Source of the DNA: Paeniglutamicibacter gangotriensis Lz1y
Lineage (GTDB): Bacteria > Actinomycetota > Actinomycetes > Actinomycetales > Micrococcaceae
DNA length: 64,000 nt
Assembly (NCBI RefSeq): GCF_000348945.1
Contig: NZ_AOCK01000001.1
Span: 558,001 to 622,000 of the forward strand
Direction: 5' to 3'
The notes beneath the pieces are model-generated. The model made no database searches and had not been told where the DNA came from. It saw only the letters and a program-made list of their open reading frames with translations. Positions 18,235-28,400 of the stretch are shown here, in pieces. Made by a program: the position numbers and the translations under genes. The first letter of the stretch is position 1; each line of letters begins with the position of its first letter.

Positions 18235-18510
18235 ATGAACGATATTATCTCGGAAGCCTTGAACATTCTGGGCACAACCGACGCTGATGATTCGGGGCCA
18301 GAAGCCCGCGGACGCCGCGCACATGCGCGAGTCCTGGTGATGGTCGAGCTTGCGCGAGAGGCCGCACGCAGCCGACATGAACAGCGCATCGCCAACCTGC
18401 TGTTGTTGGCCCAGCTCAATAAAAAAGACTCGCCCGAAGCCCTTAAAGAAGCACGACGGCTCATGTCTCTCAGTGATGAATTCGCAGACAGAGCATTGCG
18501 GGCCGTCTAA
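18235..18510 (+). CDS. Small helical hypothetical protein
   Basis: A 91-residue, charged, alanine-rich protein from ATG 18235, preceded by GGAAGGCGGAG. It appears all-helical, with RAHARVLVMVELAREAARSR and later KEARRLMSLSDEFADRAL. No family is recognised and there is no membrane segment or signal. It stands alone upstream of the aminotransferase gene. Confidence 0.6.
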   Translation: MNDIISEALNILGTTDADDSGPEARGRRAHARVLVMVELAREAARSRHEQRIANLLLLAQLNKKDSPEALKEARRLMSLSDEFADRALRAV

Positions 18511-18709
18511 CCGCACCCTGGTAGGAATCAGCTTTCTGCGTTGTTTTCGGCAAAGGTTCCAAACCGTGGAATCCAGCGGAACTATTGCCGAATGACTTCC
18601 TGATGGTTGCCACCGTTCGGGCTTGGCTTCACAAAGACTTGAACACAGCCCCAGAGCAATAGGCTGACACCAAAACCTACAGAATTCGTAGTGAGAAAAG
18701 AGAGATCAC

Positions 18710-19807
18710 ATGACGCAGATCGTTCCAATTCGCCACCTTTTCGGTCCCGGCCCGTGCAACCCGTACCCGGAAGCCACTGCGGCACTCGCCCTGCCGTTGT
18801 TAGGCCATTTGGATCCGGCATTCATCGCCCGCATGGACCGTACCGCTGCTGGACTACGCACGTTGTGGGGGACGGAGAATTCCAGAACCTTGCCGTTGAG
18901 CGCCACCGGATCGGCCGGCATGGAAGCGGCCTTCGTCAACACCGTGAAGGCCGGAGACGTTGCGGTCATTGCCGTCAACGGCCTCTTTGGCGAGCGTATG
19001 TGCGAGGTTGCCTCACGCGCCGGTGCCGAGGTAGTGCGTGTGGACCACGAGTATGGCACCCCGGTTGATGCCCAGCGCGTGGCCGACGCGCACCCGAACC
19101 CGACGGTGATTGCCGCAGTCCACGCGGAAACCAGCACCGGAGTGCTCTCCGATATGGCGGCACTGGGCGCCATTAAGGGCGATGCACTGCTGATTATGGA
19201 TGCCGTCACCTCCATCGGCGGTATGCCGGTGCTCGCCGACGAATGGGGGGTGGATGTCGCCTACGCCGGTACGCAGAAATGCCTGGGTGTCGCACCGGGC
19301 CTGGCGCCCTTCACGATCTCGGACCGCGCCTTCGAGCGCCGCGTGCAGAAGCCGCAGTCCTGGTATTTGGACCTCGGTCTGCTCGGTGGATACACCACCG
19401 GCGGATCGGGCGGTGGACGCACCTACCACCACACCGCGCCGGTAGGCATGGTGGCCTCGCTCGAGGCCGGCATCAACCGGATCCTGGCCGAGGGCCTAGA
19501 CAACGTCACGGCCAGGCACCAAGCTGCGGGCCAGGCGCTGCAAGACGGGCTGGTGGAGATGGGCCTGACGCTCTTCGCCGAAGAAGGATACCGCCTGCCG
19601 CAGTTGACCACCGTGAATGTTCCCGAGGGCGTGGACTCGGCCAAGGTTCGTGCCTACCTGCTGGAGCGCTTCAACATCGAAATCGGGGGAGGCGTGGGCA
19701 AAAACGCCAACACCGTGTGGCGCATCGGACTGATGGGCCCCAACGCCAACCCGAACTCGGTTGCCCTGATCCTGGCTGGCCTGAAGGAAGCAATCGCCAA
19801 GGCCTAG
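18710..19807 (+). CDS. Alanine/serine-glyoxylate aminotransferase family protein
   Basis: A 365-residue fold-type I PLP enzyme. The start HLFGPGPCNPYPEA, the LSATGSAGMEAAF helix, the LIMDAVTSIGGMP aspartate that holds the pyridine nitrogen, and the Schiff-base lysine K190 in GTQKCLGVAPGLAP are those of the SGAT/AGAT group. It likely transfers the amino group of serine or alanine to glyoxylate (known family role); the exact donor is unknown. It is monocistronic, followed by a very strong terminator. Confidence 0.93.
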   Translation: MTQIVPIRHLFGPGPCNPYPEATAALALPLLGHLDPAFIARMDRTAAGLRTLWGTENSRTLPLSATGSAGMEAAFVNTVKAGDVAVIAVNGLFGERMCEVASRAGAEVVRVDHEYGTPVDAQRVADAHPNPTVIAAVHAETSTGVLSDMAALGAIKGDALLIMDAVTSIGGMPVLADEWGVDVAYAGTQKCLGVAPGLAPFTISDRAFERRVQKPQSWYLDLGLLGGYTTGGSGGGRTYHHTAPVGMVASLEAGINRILAEGLDNVTARHQAAGQALQDGLVEMGLTLFAEEGYRLPQLTTVNVPEGVDSAKVRAYLLERFNIEIGGGVGKNANTVWRIGLMGPNANPNSVALILAGLKEAIAKA

Positions 19808-19833
19808 CGCTCCGCATCCACTAACGACACAAC

Positions 19834-19884
19834 ACCAGGGTCAATGGCCCACCCCGAGAACTGGGGTGGGCCATTGACCCTGGT
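19834..19884 (+). terminator. Long perfect hairpin terminator
   Basis: A 22-bp perfect inverted repeat (19834-19855 with 19863-19884) with a GAGAACT loop lies 27 bases after the aminotransferase stop. It faces the convergent benE gene and probably stops transcription from both sides. Confidence 0.85.
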
Positions 19885-19961
19885 CGCCTGTGGAGAAGCG
19901 AAACCCCTGGTCCTTGGGCGTGATGCGAGACGGCATCGGATGCAGCTGTGGGGGTTGGTTT

Positions 19962-21257
19962 TTACGAAGCCAGCCGTGCGGCGGCATGGTCGCCCGGCTC
20001 CATCAGGCGCGACAGCGTGAACCCGATGAGAATGCCCCAGAACGCGGCGTGGATATTAAACAGATTCATGTCCGAGATGGTCACGACGAAGGTCACCAGC
20101 GATCCGATCGTGAAGCTCGTGGAGAAAGCCGTGACAAAAGCCTGCTGCAGGGCTTTGAACATCGCCAAGCCTCCCAACGCCAAGATAAAAGCCTCGGGTG
20201 TGGCCAGCATGTATCGGGTCAAGGTGGGAGCCAGCAGCGCACAGACCAGCGACAATAAGCCGTAGACCACTGCGGCGGTGTATTGGCGATGCTTGGCACC
20301 GGAGGACGTCAGTAGCGCGTTGGTCGGGCCTGTGACACAGGCGGAGACCGCACCGAACCCGGCATTGAGCACGGAAAATGCGCCAGAAGCAATGGCAAAG
20401 ACGTTAACCGGAGGCTTGTGGCCGGCAGCGCGCAGCACCACCACACCCTGACCGTTCTGCACGATCAGCACCGTGATGGCCAACGGCACCACCAGCTCCA
20501 ACTGCGAGGCCCAAGTGAATTCGGGTGAGGTGAATACGGGGGTGGCGAAGATAGGCCCGGCCCCCGCCTCCAATGAGAACTGCCCGCTGGCAGCCACGGC
20601 AATGACACCGACTACCAAAGTGCCCAACACCGGTGGCATGTACCTGCCCAAGAAGGGCACAGCGGTCAGGATGACAAACGCCAGCCCCATGGGGCCGGCG
20701 ATGATGGGGTTCGCCTGGGAAGAGGCAACGATGTCGGTTCCGAAGCGCAGGAACACCGCAGCGACCATGGCCATGACAATGGGCATGGGGATGGCCGCCA
20801 TGATCCGCCGTACCAACCCGGTGGATCCCAGAGCCAAGATGAGCAGCCCAGAAACGAAGAAGGTCCCCACTACTTCAGGAAACGACAGGTGCTGCAGGGA
20901 CGGGCCCAACAGCACCGTGCCGGGAATGGACCACGCGAAACCCAGCGGCTGGCGGTAGAGCAAGGACATCACCACTGTTGCCAGCCCTGCAGAAAGAAAA
21001 ATTGCGAAAACCCATGAGGCCAACTCGGCCTGGCTCAGCCCACCTGCGGCTCCGACGGCCAAGGTCACCGCGATCGGCCCGGAGGCGGAGAAAATCAGCC
21101 CGATCACCCCGTTGCTGACGTATTGCGGGGCAATGTCTCTTAACAGGTCGCGAACCCCGGCCGGACGGCTCTGGGGGCGCTCGAGCATGGGATCGCGCGA
21201 GGGCACTTCGATGCCCTGCAGCTCCCGGGTGGACTGCTCAGAGGATTGGCTAGGCAT
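19962..21257 (-). CDS. BenE family benzoate/H+ symporter-like transporter
   Basis: A 431-residue membrane protein with about twelve hydrophobic segments. Family patches include GFAWSIPGTVLLG, FLRFGTDIV and AVSACVTGPTNALL. BenE proteins import benzoate with protons at the inner membrane. ATG 21257 has AGGAG on the minus strand. An upstream extension of the frame to 21863 overlaps the divergent SDR and is not coding. No benzoate-degradation genes accompany it, so the substrate is uncertain. Confidence 0.9.
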   Translation of the reverse strand: MPSQSSEQSTRELQGIEVPSRDPMLERPQSRPAGVRDLLRDIAPQYVSNGVIGLIFSASGPIAVTLAVGAAGGLSQAELASWVFAIFLSAGLATVVMSLLYRQPLGFAWSIPGTVLLGPSLQHLSFPEVVGTFFVSGLLILALGSTGLVRRIMAAIPMPIVMAMVAAVFLRFGTDIVASSQANPIIAGPMGLAFVILTAVPFLGRYMPPVLGTLVVGVIAVAASGQFSLEAGAGPIFATPVFTSPEFTWASQLELVVPLAITVLIVQNGQGVVVLRAAGHKPPVNVFAIASGAFSVLNAGFGAVSACVTGPTNALLTSSGAKHRQYTAAVVYGLLSLVCALLAPTLTRYMLATPEAFILALGGLAMFKALQQAFVTAFSTSFTIGSLVTFVVTISDMNLFNIHAAFWGILIGFTLSRLMEPGDHAAARLAS

Positions 21258-21331
21258 ACGTGCTCCTGCTCGCAAAGGAAAAGTGACTATGACCAGTCCA
21301 CCACTGGAACGGGCGTCACAAGACCACGGGC

Positions 21332-21380
21332 GGTGCCCAGTTGATCCGGGGTACCGGATACCCCGGATCGGCTGGGCACC
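21332..21380. repeat. Large interrupted hairpin between divergent genes
   Basis: GGTGCCCAG (21332-21340) pairs with CTGGGCACC (21372-21380), and ATCCGGGGTA (21344-21353) pairs with TACCCCGGAT (21359-21368). A symmetrical 3x3 internal mismatch and a CCGGA loop separate them. It sits between the benE and SDR starts, where a terminator is not expected. Confidence 0.7.
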
Positions 21381-21423
21381 GTTGATGCCACCGAAGCAGC
21401 ACAGAAACTGATGGACTTGACGC

Positions 21424-22194
21424 ATGGCAAAAACAAACGAATCCACCACGTTCCCCCGCGACTTGCGAGCAGTAGTGACCGGTGCGAGCACAGGCATCGG
21501 TGCTGCCACGGCCCGCCATCTGGTGGCTGCCGGGTGGTATGTCCTGGCTATCGCGCGCCGCGCCGACCGCCTTGAGGCACTGGCCGCCGAGATCGGCTGC
21601 GACCTGCTGGCCGCGGACATCACCTCGGAGGCCGACGTGGCCCGAATCGTTGAGGCCGCGGGCGAAGTCCATGCGCTGATCAACAATGCCGGAGGCGCCC
21701 GCGGGACCGAGACCGTCGCCGATGCTGACCTAGAAAAATGGTCCTGGATGTACGACGTCAATGTGCTGGGCACGGTCCGGCTGACCAAGGCACTGCTGCC
21801 GTCCCTGCGGACTTCGGGACGCGGGGACATCGTGGTGGTCTCTTCGGTGGCAGGCCAACGCACCTATGCGGGCGGTGGCGGTTACACCGCGGCCAAGCAC
21901 GCCGAGCGTGTGGTCGCCGAGACCCTGCGTCTGGAACTGAACGGCGAACCAATCCGCGTAATCGAGATTGTCCCGGGACTGGTGCATACCGAGGAGTTCT
22001 CCCTGCGCCGACTCGGCGGGGACCAAGCCAGCGCCGATGCCGTATACGCCGGAGTGCCCAACCCGCTGGCGGCCGACGACATCGCCGAGGCCATCAGCTG
22101 GACGCTGTCCCGCCCGCACCACGTGAACATCGACCAACTGGTGATCAAGCCGTTGGCTCAGGCCGCGATCCACAAGATGCACCGCACCTCATGA
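21424..22194 (+). CDS. Short-chain dehydrogenase/reductase
   Basis: A 256-residue classical SDR: cofactor motif TGASTGIGAAT, arginine-rich RRADR after beta2 (suggesting NADPH), NNAGG, catalytic serine in VVSSVAGQ and YTAAK (YxxxK). It is closest by eye to the YdfG-type 3-hydroxy acid dehydrogenases. It is followed 53 bases later by an MmyB-type regulator, a common pairing in which the regulator controls the dehydrogenase. Confidence 0.93.
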   Translation: MAKTNESTTFPRDLRAVVTGASTGIGAATARHLVAAGWYVLAIARRADRLEALAAEIGCDLLAADITSEADVARIVEAAGEVHALINNAGGARGTETVADADLEKWSWMYDVNVLGTVRLTKALLPSLRTSGRGDIVVVSSVAGQRTYAGGGGYTAAKHAERVVAETLRLELNGEPIRVIEIVPGLVHTEEFSLRRLGGDQASADAVYAGVPNPLAADDIAEAISWTLSRPHHVNIDQLVIKPLAQAAIHKMHRTS

Positions 22195-22247
22195 GACAAA
22201 CGATCAGTAAGGTGGGATCAAGTCCCGTGCTGGAAGGAGCGTCGGAA

Positions 22248-23165
22248 ATGAATCCCGGAACCGAACTCGGTGAGTTCCTCAAGGCCCGCCGTGCCCTGAT
22301 CCAACCGGCCGGAGACGGCGGTCCCCGCCGGCGCGTGCCGGGCATGCGGCGCGAAGAGGTTGCCGCCCTGGCCCAGGTGAGCACCGACTACTACACCCGG
22401 CTGGAGCAAGGCCGGCATAAGCGTCCCTCCGAGACCGTGTTGGGCGCCTTGGCCGAAGCCCTGCAACTGGACGAGCTGGCCACCCGTCATCTGTTTGACC
22501 TCGCCCGTGCCGTGGCGGCCCCGCGCAGAGGCGGGCCGGTCAGTCAGATCCAGCACGTGCGCCCGTCACTTTTCCACTTGCTCGCCTCCTTTACCGAGCA
22601 TCCCGCGTTCGTGCGGGGTCGACGCACCGAGGTGCTGGCCATGAACCCGCTGGCCGCGTTCCTGCTCGCGGACTTTCCTGCCAAACCGGTGCGCGAACGC
22701 AGCCTGATCAGCTGGACTTTCCTGGAGGAAGAAGCCCGCCAACGCTACGTGGATTGGGAAAAGACCGCCTCGTCGATGGTCGGTACGCTGCGCCTGGACG
22801 CCGGCCGCCACCCCGATGACCCGCTGCTGGCCCAACTCATCGGAGAGCTCTCGGTCCACAGCAAAGAGTTCCGCAGCTGGTGGGCGGACCACCGTGTGGT
22901 GGAGCGCCGCGACGGGATCAAACGGCTCGACCATCCGTTGGTGGGCCGCCTCGACATTCGTTACGAGGCACTTGCCGTCACCGGGGAGGCAGACCAGACG
23001 CTCTTTATCTACACCACCGAGCCCGGCTCGGAATCCGAGTCCAAGCTGCGCACCCTGGCCGCATGGATCAACGACGAAGCCCCAGACCGGGAACAGCCCG
23101 GGGTCAGTGCCGGGACCCCGGTTCCGCCTCCATCCACGCCCAACCCAGATCCGTCGGGACGCTGA
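22248..23165 (+). CDS. XRE/MmyB-type transcriptional regulator
   Basis: A 305-residue protein with an N-terminal helix-turn-helix (RREEVAALAQVSTDYYTRLEQG near residues 35-60) and the C-terminal MmyB-like ligand-binding domain. The latter is recognisable from RTEVLAMNPLAAFLLADF, then WWADHRV and KRLDHPLVGRLDIRYEAL. The C-terminus is a proline-rich tail. ATG 22248 follows GGAAGGA. It likely regulates the SDR upstream, as is usual for this family. Confidence 0.93.
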   Translation: MNPGTELGEFLKARRALIQPAGDGGPRRRVPGMRREEVAALAQVSTDYYTRLEQGRHKRPSETVLGALAEALQLDELATRHLFDLARAVAAPRRGGPVSQIQHVRPSLFHLLASFTEHPAFVRGRRTEVLAMNPLAAFLLADFPAKPVRERSLISWTFLEEEARQRYVDWEKTASSMVGTLRLDAGRHPDDPLLAQLIGELSVHSKEFRSWWADHRVVERRDGIKRLDHPLVGRLDIRYEALAVTGEADQTLFIYTTEPGSESESKLRTLAAWINDEAPDREQPGVSAGTPVPPPSTPNPDPSGR

Positions 23166-23245
23166 CCGAGCTTCGCCTCAAAGCGCTGCCCGAGGGCAGA
23201 TTCGCCAGCGATGAGGTGCCCTGCCAGTCCTAGATCCGGGCCGCG

Positions 23246-24208
23246 GTGGCGTACAAGAATCGGTGGAAGGACACCGTTTCGTGGCTGCTCGATTCCAATC
23301 CATCCCTGCGCTGGCAGGTCATGCGCGACCTGCTCGATGCCCCCGGCGCAGAGGTCGACCAGGAACGGGCACGCGTCGCGGTCGAGGGCCACGGCGCACA
23401 GCTGCTCGCCCTTCAAGACGAGCGCGGATATTGGAACAACGAAGAATACGGCGAGGACCACGACCGCCGCTCAGTGTTCTGGTCGCTCGCCGCGCTGCGC
23501 CGCTTCGGCGCCGATCCCACAGATCCTCGGGTGCGCGCCGCCGTGGAGCGGGTCCAAGAAGCGGTCAGCTGGAAGTACTGGGACGATCTTCCCTACTTCC
23601 ACGGAGAGGTGGAGCCTTGCATCAACGGCGGGGTACTGTCCCACGGCGCCTACTTCGGGGTGCAGCGGGAGTGCAGCGCTCGGATCATCGACAGGTTGCT
23701 TGCCGAACAGGTGGCCGACGGCGGGTGGAACTGCGAGGCCCCCGAAAATTCGAAGGTCTCCTCCTTCGACACCACACTGTGCGTGCTGGAAGGCCTGCTC
23801 GAACACGAACGGGCCATGGGTCAGGTTCCGGTTGCGCTCGCCGAAGCCCGGACGCGCGGCGAGGAATACCTGCTGCAACGCTCGGGATTCAAGCGGCTGA
23901 GCACCGGGGAGGTAGCCGACGGACGGTACCTGAACTTTTCCTTCCCGCCCTATTGGTTCTATGACGTGCTGCGCGCCCTGGACTATTTCCGGGAAGCCGG
24001 CGACGCTTTCGACGCTCGCCTGGAACCGGCACTTGAGATGATTCTTTCTCAGCGTGGGACGGACGGTCGGTGGGCTGCCGGGGTCACCTGGCCCGGTGCT
24101 GTCTACCTAGATGTTGATTCGCCGGAGGGAGAACCGAGCCGCTGGAATACGCTGCGCGCCTTGCGGGTGCTGCGCTGGGCCGGGGTGGATGTCGCACCCC
24201 CGTACTAA
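23246..24208 (+). CDS. Squalene-cyclase-like alpha/alpha-toroid protein
   Basis: A 320-residue soluble protein of the terpenoid cyclase/prenyltransferase toroid type. Repeat-like segments include LLDSNPSLRWQVMRDLL, ADGGWNCEAP, the DGRWAAGV strand and NTLRALRVLRW. The DXDD acid of class II terpene cyclases and the QW spacing of true squalene cyclases are not evident, so it is probably not a cyclase. No other isoprenoid gene is nearby. The GTG start at 23246 has only a weak ribosome site. Function unknown. Confidence 0.75.
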   Translation: MAYKNRWKDTVSWLLDSNPSLRWQVMRDLLDAPGAEVDQERARVAVEGHGAQLLALQDERGYWNNEEYGEDHDRRSVFWSLAALRRFGADPTDPRVRAAVERVQEAVSWKYWDDLPYFHGEVEPCINGGVLSHGAYFGVQRECSARIIDRLLAEQVADGGWNCEAPENSKVSSFDTTLCVLEGLLEHERAMGQVPVALAEARTRGEEYLLQRSGFKRLSTGEVADGRYLNFSFPPYWFYDVLRALDYFREAGDAFDARLEPALEMILSQRGTDGRWAAGVTWPGAVYLDVDSPEGEPSRWNTLRALRVLRWAGVDVAPPY

Positions 24209-24285
24209 GCAACCAAACTGTCGCTGCTCCTTGAGATGGTTGATTCGATTCGCCGTCCCGGCCGACAACCGAAAAGGAGCATCTG

Positions 24286-24888
24286 ATGTGGGGAACGCTT
24301 GGAGAAGTCATCGAGATCGACGCCGAGGAACTTGCCCCGGAGCTGCTCGACGAGTGGCTTGACCCCGAGCCGGCTTCACGCTTGATGGAGCATCTGTGGT
24401 TGACCTATCGGGACGGTCGTGAGCCCTTCGACGACGAATCCGGGAGCGTGGAAGATGCGCTGCGATTCCTTGCCATCGCCAAGTTTGTCGGGGGAGCTTT
24501 GGCAGTCGCTTGCGGTCAAGAACCCTTGGATCCCTGGGAATGGGCCGAGATCCCGGAGACACTGATCCACCCATTCGCGCTGGGATACCAGCTGGCCAAC
24601 CGTGGGATCGGGTCCGACTATGAACTCGGCTTTAACGGGAACCTCAACGCTCTGATCGGGGACTTCGAAGATGAAGTGGTTCGTGAGCTTGGTCGAAGGA
24701 TGCCGTTCTCCGATTTCTTCGTCTGTGTGTTGGGTGCCAGACGAGGCGTCGAACAGTTCCCAGTCAGCGCTGCGGATATGGAAGAGCACGACATCGAATT
24801 GGCCGTGATGAATCCCGAACAAGGCATGCTGCTGGACTACATCACCGAATCTTGGCCCCGAGAGCCAGCCAAAGAACGACTCCGCTGA
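24286..24888 (+). CDS. Acidic hypothetical protein
   Basis: A 200-residue acidic soluble protein from ATG 24286 after AAAAGGAG. The stretch VEDALRFLAIAKFVGGALAVACG is amphipathic, but no family is recognised with confidence. It has no signal peptide or membrane helix. It lies downstream of the toroid protein on the same strand with 77 bases between. Confidence 0.6.
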   Translation: MWGTLGEVIEIDAEELAPELLDEWLDPEPASRLMEHLWLTYRDGREPFDDESGSVEDALRFLAIAKFVGGALAVACGQEPLDPWEWAEIPETLIHPFALGYQLANRGIGSDYELGFNGNLNALIGDFEDEVVRELGRRMPFSDFFVCVLGARRGVEQFPVSAADMEEHDIELAVMNPEQGMLLDYITESWPREPAKERLR

Positions 24889-24895
24889 CATCAGG

Positions 24896-25216
24896 TTAAC
24901 TCGAGGGGGCGCCGCGGCGATAACGGGCGACGACATAGTCCAAGGACCGCGGCCGGAAACGTGTTCCCTGGTCACGATCGCCGGCGTATCGGAACTCGCG
25001 GCGAAAAGGGACCCTAAGATTTGCTTCGTTTTCTTGGGCCAACCAAGTCGGGAGATCACCTTCACGGATGGGCCCTATCCGTGCTGTGGAAGCTGTTGCC
25101 AATAGGGCTTTGTAATGCCACGGTGGAGATACCCGCTCGTTTCCGGGAGGCACCACATGGGTAATAACCACCATGAAGATGAACGCTACAAGAAGTACTA
25201 CGACCGTCCTCCTCAC
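24896..25216 (-). CDS. Possible single-span membrane protein (uncertain)
   Basis: From GTG 25216 this frame gives an N-terminus of two arginines and a hydrophobic anchor (VVVLLVAFIFMVVITHVV), then about 85 soluble residues ending in RFRPRSLDYVVARYRRGAPSS. A membrane-anchored small protein is plausible. There is no clear ribosome site, and the first third is antisense to the small plus-strand frame at 25157; only one of the two is likely real. Confidence 0.4.
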   Translation of the reverse strand: MRRTVVVLLVAFIFMVVITHVVPPGNERVSPPWHYKALLATASTARIGPIREGDLPTWLAQENEANLRVPFRREFRYAGDRDQGTRFRPRSLDYVVARYRRGAPSS

Positions 25217-25324
25217 GGGGAAGTGCCGCAAGATCAGCGTGTCAAGGAAGCCAAAGAAGGTGGAGCAGAGCCAACCGTGGAACAATCCGGCGCCCTTCGC
25301 CCGCCGGATTCTTCAACGTCCTGA
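25157..25324 (+). CDS. Possible small hydrophilic protein (uncertain)
   Basis: A 55-residue frame from ATG 25157, eight bases after GGGAGG. The product is highly charged (HHEDERYKKYYD...). It overlaps the minus-strand frame at 24896-25216. Codon use is less GC-biased than in the neighbours. The good ribosome site is its main support. Confidence 0.35.
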   Translation: MGNNHHEDERYKKYYDRPPHGEVPQDQRVKEAKEGGAEPTVEQSGALRPPDSSTS

Positions 25325-25355
25325 ACCGAGCTTCGGCAGCAAGGCGCCCCAAACA

Positions 25356-25393
25356 GATCGTCCCGGCCCCCACTGAGGGGAGCCGGGACGATC
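25356..25393 (-). terminator. Hairpin terminator downstream of the nucleotidase gene
   Basis: GATCGTCCCGGC (25356-25367) pairs with GCCGGGACGATC (25382-25393), extended by four C:G pairs with one bulged A. It lies 20 bases beyond the stop of the large surface protein gene. Confidence 0.75.
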
Positions 25394-25412
25394 CATTTAT
25401 CGGAGCAGGAGA

Positions 25413-28400
25413 TTACTTAGTATGAGTGCTTGCGCTACGGTGGCGCCGCCAGAGCAGCAACCCTCCGGCAGCCGCTAACAGTGCGCCTACGCCGGCGATT
25501 ACGCCAACGGTTGCACCGGTGTTAGCCAGCGAGCCGTTCGGCTGGGGTGCCGCGGCCTCCGGCTCATTGCCGCCGTCGTTGCCCTGTGGTGCCACAGGTG
25601 TCTCGGACGGTTCCGGGTCCTGCGGCGCGGGGCTCTGGCTTGGTGCCGGCTCCTCGGACGGTGCCGGGGTTTCGCCCGGGCCGGTGTCGGCGGCCGAAGC
25701 AACCTCGACCTGAACGGAGATGTCCTCGTGGCCCGTGGCCGAGACCAGCAGCGTGTGTGCGCCGGTCTCGAAGTCGACAGGGATACCGATCTCGAAGGAC
25801 GTTTCACCCTCGGCATTGGCTGCGGGGATGTCGCTTGCGGTCACAGGATCCGAGTGTAGGACCGCGGCGATCAATGCGCCCTCCCCGAGTCCGGAGACCT
25901 TCGCCTTCAAGGTTTCACCCTGCTTGACGGTGCTGGCCTCGAGATCGACCTTGGCCCAGTCGGTGCCTGACACCACGGCGCGGCCCAGCGGGGCCGGCTC
26001 GACGAGGGCGTGCGCCTCGAAGTACTCGACGGCCGCGACCAGATCGATCTGGCCGCTGTCGGCGACGTTGGTGCCGTGCCCGAAGGTGGTGAAGTTGTCC
26101 CCGCCCTCGGCCAGGAAGGAGTTTGCCGCGACGCGCAGAACCTGGTCCGCGCTCACTTCCTCGCCCTTGAACAACACGGAAGTGATGTGTTCACCGCGTG
26201 CGGCTTCAGGAACGTAGGTGTAGGACAGTTCCGCGGAGATGCCTAGGTGCAGCTTGGGACGCGAAGAGCCCTCCGGCTGCCACTGTTCCTCCAGGATGTC
26301 CTTGAGCTGTGCACCGGTCAGGTCCTTGGTGATCAGCGTGTTGCCGAAAGGCTGGACGCTTGCCGCATCCTGGTAGCTGATGGTGCCGTCCTTGCCGAAC
26401 AGCAGGTCGGCGCGCAGACCGCCGGGGTTCATGATGCCGATGTCGGCCTTTTGACCGCCAAAGGAATCATTGGAGGTTGACCACAGGTGCATGTCCGCCA
26501 CCAGGTTCCCGAGGCTCGATTCAACGCCCCGGTCCGAGCCTTCGGTGCCGCCGCGGGTGATATCGGCGCCGATCTTTCCGACCTCGACCGCGCCCGCTAC
26601 TTCCGCCTGCTTCGTGGCTGCCTCAACGATTTTGCTCACGGAGGGAAGTACTGGATAGTTGGCGGTGGTTTCCTCTGCCTCGTTGGTGGTGATCAGCGGG
26701 AGCAGCTCTGCTTCCAAGGACACGATGACCTTGGTTTCCGGATCAAGTTTCAGATCCAGTGCCCCGAAGGTGGTGCCGTACTGGTGGGACTGGATGACCG
26801 GGCGTTCAAGTCCGGCTGCCCAACCTTCGACGGGGAAGGAGCAATCGTAGGCTTGGTGGGTGTGGCCCGAGATGATCGCGTTGATCTTGGCTGAAGCCTC
26901 GCGCACCAGTTTGCCGTAGATGGTCTTCTCGGTGGCGATGGCCTCACACTTATCGACAGCCGACCCGTCGTGGGTCAGCAGCACGATGGCGTCGGCCTCA
27001 CCGTTTTTCTCGTTGCCGTCGCTCAGCGCGGCCGCCACACGGTTGGCGGCCTCAAGCTGGTCGCCGAACTCGATGTCTTTGATGCCGGTAGGGGAGACCA
27101 TGGCCGCGGTGGATTCGGTGACGGTGCCGATGAAGCCGACTTTCACCCCGTCGATCTCACGGATTGCGTATTCCTTGAGCGCCGGGGTCTTGGTGCCCTT
27201 CTGGTACACGTTGGCCCCCAGAGCCAGCTCGGCCCCGTCGACGCCGGTGGACTTCGCATAGCGCGGGATGACCCGTTCGGTGAGGTCCTTGAAGCCTGCA
27301 TCAAACTCGTGGTTGCCGACTACCGAGACCTCGACGCCGGAAGCGCCCAGCGCGTCGATGGTCGGCTTGTCCTGCTGGGAGAAGGAAGTGAAGGTGGAAG
27401 CGCCGATGTTATCGCCCGCCGAGACCAAGAGCGTATTGGGGTTTTCTTCCTTCAGTTCCTTCACCGCACCGCCGAGCACTGCGGCTCCGGCTTCGGCCCC
27501 GTTGGCTTCGATGCGGCCGTGGAAGTCGTTGATCCCCAGGATACGGATGTCGGTGGTGGGGGAGGCATCGGGTGATGTAGCAGGCACCCTGTCTCCGGAA
27601 ATTGCGAACAAGGTGGTGGTTCCCGAGACCTCGTTGCCGACGGCCAGCATCGGGGCGCCGGTGGGCGATCCTTCCGCCGGGATGAACGTCAGGCCCTCGG
27701 GACCCAAATCCCCGGCGGCGGCGGGGTTGCCGCCGCCCTCGACGGATTGGGCGAAGTCGCGGTTGTTCACGTAGGTGACGAACGTGGAGGCGGTGGGCTG
27801 GGTGATGTCATAAACCATGACACCGCCCACGCGCTCGAGTCCGATGAAAGCGTAAGTGGACTTGCCAATCGTCCCGATGGCCAGGTTCTCGGGCTCGGGG
27901 CCCTTGTCATCACTGCGTCCCTCAAGGTTCGACTCGGAGTGGTTCGAGTTGAAGAATGCCGGGTTGGCCGCTGCGGTGATCGTTTCGAAATCGTCCCCGG
28001 AATCGAAGACCTGCTTGCCATCGGTGCCCCAGATGGAGAAGGAACGCGATCCGAAGGCGACAAGCTCCTCATAGCATTCACCGGCCTCGTTGAGTCCCGA
28101 GGCGGTGCTGATATTTAGCCGGCCCAGGTCAGAATCCTTGGCGAGGCCCGCGGCGAGGCTGTCCTCGCAGATCGGCGCGAGGCCGTCGGAGACCAGGTCC
28201 TTGACGCGGGCGCCCTCCTCGTAGTCTCCGAACTCGCGGGCATCGCCCTCGTTGGCGGTGACCAGGTAGGTGGTGGAGCCGGAGGTGTAGGCGTTGATGC
28301 CATCGGGCATGTAGGTGCCCTTGAGCCCCTCAAAGGTGCGGATATCGATCTTGCCGTCCTTATCGGAGGCATCCAGGCCGTTGCCGGCCTGCGAGTGGTC

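Noticed and set aside
21258-21863. N-terminal extension of the BenE frame
   Set aside because: It overlaps the divergent SDR gene, and the AGGAG-supported ATG 21257 gives a normal BenE length.
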